Both the position numbers and the translations under genes were made by a program. The notes beneath the pieces are model-generated. The model saw only the letters and a program-made list of their open reading frames with translations. It did not search any database and was not told the origin of the DNA. A stretch of 64,000 nt of DNA, from NCBI GenBank assembly GCA_900239685.1, contig OENT01000904.1:1-64000 (forward strand). The letters are read 5' to 3'. Positions 62,122-64,000 of the stretch are shown piece after piece; position 1 is the first letter of the stretch, and every line of letters begins with the position of its first letter. This stretch comes from Rotaria macrura. Taxonomy: Eukaryota; Rotifera; Eurotatoria; Philodinida; Philodinidae.

Positions 62122-64000
62122 CTGCAGAGTATATTGAAATATTGTATGAAAGCATTTCAATGAATCCCTCTAGTTCGTAAGATTTTTTATGATGAAAAGA
62201 AGCAGATTCATTTCCTGTGCACTAGATGATTTCTTCACGAAAATCTCACAGATAGTCATCCATTTGTGAATAGATATGATTATGGAGCTCCGCAAGTAAC
62301 GCTACTATTGCAAAGTACTTTGGAATATTGATGTAGACAAAATAAAACTCTTATCGTTTTCCACATACTTCGAAACTGAAAAGAAAAATTCGAAAATAAC
62401 TTATTAAGATTTTCATGTCGTAACTATTAGCATTGCAACTGTGTAATTAAAGCGTTTGATAACTTCATAAAATAGATTTCTTTTTTCTTGCACTATTTCT
62501 GTAAGTGGTTTGTGCGAACAGAATGGTTTTCATCAATAATGGGATATTGCTACATTTTCAATATATGATTCCGTTAGCTAATAATTTTTTAGAGTGTGTT
62601 GATACATTTACGATTGTTAAATTACTTTTCATGTGCTACATGAATCTATTTTTCTCAGTAAAAAATAATTTAAGACAATTGCTATATCATTAGGAGCATT
62701 AATCTGTACTTTTGAGGTAAATAAAGTCAAGCCTCATTTTCATGATTTTCTCTGTAACGAATTCCAAATATAAAGATTCTCGTACTCAATAATGATCTAC
62801 CTGATCTTTATTCAAAGTCTAATTGGTCTGACTTATTTCACACACGCAGATGATGAATTTTAGTACTACATGCTCGACTGACAAGTCGCTCCAGATAAAC
62901 ATTATAGAATCTCTCGATTAATTTAAAAAACGAAATAAAAACGATGATTTGAACCAAGATTGTCAACAAAATGTTGTAGAGCACATTTAAAAATAACTGC
63001 TTTAAAAGACTTTGCAAGCTCTCGGTAAATAAAAATGTATTAAATTGTGAACTGCTATTTCACACTCAAGTCATAAAGTTTATCCTAGTTGCCTTCTGAA
63101 ACAATCTACCTGTTTTCACTGTTCTCAGACTTGCTAATTAATGATTTCTAAAACCGACTTGAAAAAAATAGATTCTGACCTATCCTTCCAAATTTTTCGA
63201 CTGTGTTCCATGTACGTATAGCTTTCATGTTTTCACAGCAAAGTCCGACTACTCATCCGCCGAAATTCAAAATTTTTGCCTTTGAAGCTAACTTTGTGAC
63301 AATCGCATTCTTTTTACTCACGGCTTTCATTTTCTGTTGGTGGATGTCACAGTATCTTTAGAATGAATAAGTATCAGCTTTTTGTTTATGCACTGAGTAT
63401 TTAACTTATTTCCTTAAATTCGTCGATGACACAAGAGAAGCACGCTTAGGGAAGGGAAGATACGGTTACCAGATAGTTATGTTACTATGTAACTAGCAAT
63501 GGATCCATTACTACTCTATCCAATTAACGTGATTAATAGAGAAGTAAAGGTAAATTTAGTACTTCCATTTGTTCATTTTAAACACCGGCTAGGCGTTGCC
63601 GAGTTCGTGTAATTTCCGATACTCGGTGCGACTTACATGAGAACGTAAAGGTAGCGTTCCTCCCGTACGTATCATGAGCTAACAGTGTTTCGATCGAATA
63701 TCTCATAAGCACTAAGTATGAGCTTGTTAATATAGAAAACATGTCAGCGTGATGCCATGTGAAGACATAATGTGGAACTCGTATTCTCTGATGCCTATAC
63801 GTTGATGTTATATGCTCAGATATTTTTTATTTAATCATTAAAAAATATACCAAATACATGAGTAGCTCATAATTACAATATTTGATGTGATAAATGCCCA
63901 TGCATCAAAGTATAATCTTTTTGCTAATTATATGATTCAATCAATATCGTTACAATGAAAAATCTAATTGTTATTGTCATAAACATATTAATTATGTTAT
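62122..64000. other. Right-end spacer
   Basis: No gene is recognised. It contains a possible nine-base first exon for the minus-strand membrane gene (63322-63330) and a small hairpin, CCGAGT ... ACTCGG, at about 63599-63626. The rest is AT-rich. Confidence 0.35.

Overview
This is a eukaryotic, most likely invertebrate, genomic window. It is strongly AT-rich, with dispersed genes on both strands. Most introns are about 55-80 bp with clean GT...AG borders. No prokaryotic operon, CRISPR array, phage or rRNA/tRNA gene was found. Very short introns, Asn/Gln/Asp homopolymer runs, a Thr-rich single-pass membrane protein and a decayed mariner element would all suit a bdelloid rotifer, but that placement is inference. 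All gene models below were built by hand from reading frames, splice-site phase and recalled family motifs; nothing was searched.

Layout, left to right. A divergent class II histone deacetylase (735-1890) carries a one-base frameshift. A short element with an exact 8-bp target duplication (3666-3965) looks like a non-autonomous hAT transposon. A Pro/Gln-rich protein of unknown function (6242-7451) is followed by an eight-exon gene (8054-12599) whose C-terminal half is a myosin-I tail homology 1 (TH1) domain but which has no myosin motor. A short orphan ORF follows (13162-13539). Spastin, the microtubule-severing AAA ATPase, spans 14053-22869; its intron before the AAA core is 5.4 kb, and another intron holds a second hAT-like element. 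After 3 kb of microsatellite-rich spacer comes an Asp-rich coiled-coil gene (25934-27096).

From 27.1 to 32.9 kb there is little beyond two doubtful minus-strand ORFs. A FAM8A1-type RDD membrane protein (32955-34041) and a FAM177 gene (34172-36919) are only 130 bp apart in the same direction, and the second ATG directly follows a splice-acceptor-like sequence. The last FAM177 intron contains an inverted-repeat element with an assembly gap. An ankyrin-repeat/SOCS-box gene lies on the minus strand (37889-40495).

The right half (about 40.5-64 kb) is mostly repeats and decayed mobile DNA: a 1.3-kb mariner relic with TA duplications, a CGTATACG-rich palindromic element, a 3.5-kb degenerate tandem array with a period near 93 bp, a 365-bp near-perfect palindrome with one N at its apex, a LINE reverse-transcriptase relic and a pair of inverted CATTTCGTCC repeat clusters. 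One gene remains there on the minus strand: a probable type II membrane protein with a Thr-rich stalk (58931-62121).

The genes do not form one pathway. Loose themes are membrane/cytoskeleton (spastin, TH1 protein) and ER/ubiquitin functions (FAM8A1-like protein, ankyrin-SOCS protein). No clearly new multi-gene system was seen. The most unusual single gene is the motor-less myosin-tail protein; the most unusual non-coding structures are the 93-bp array and the inverted-repeat elements.
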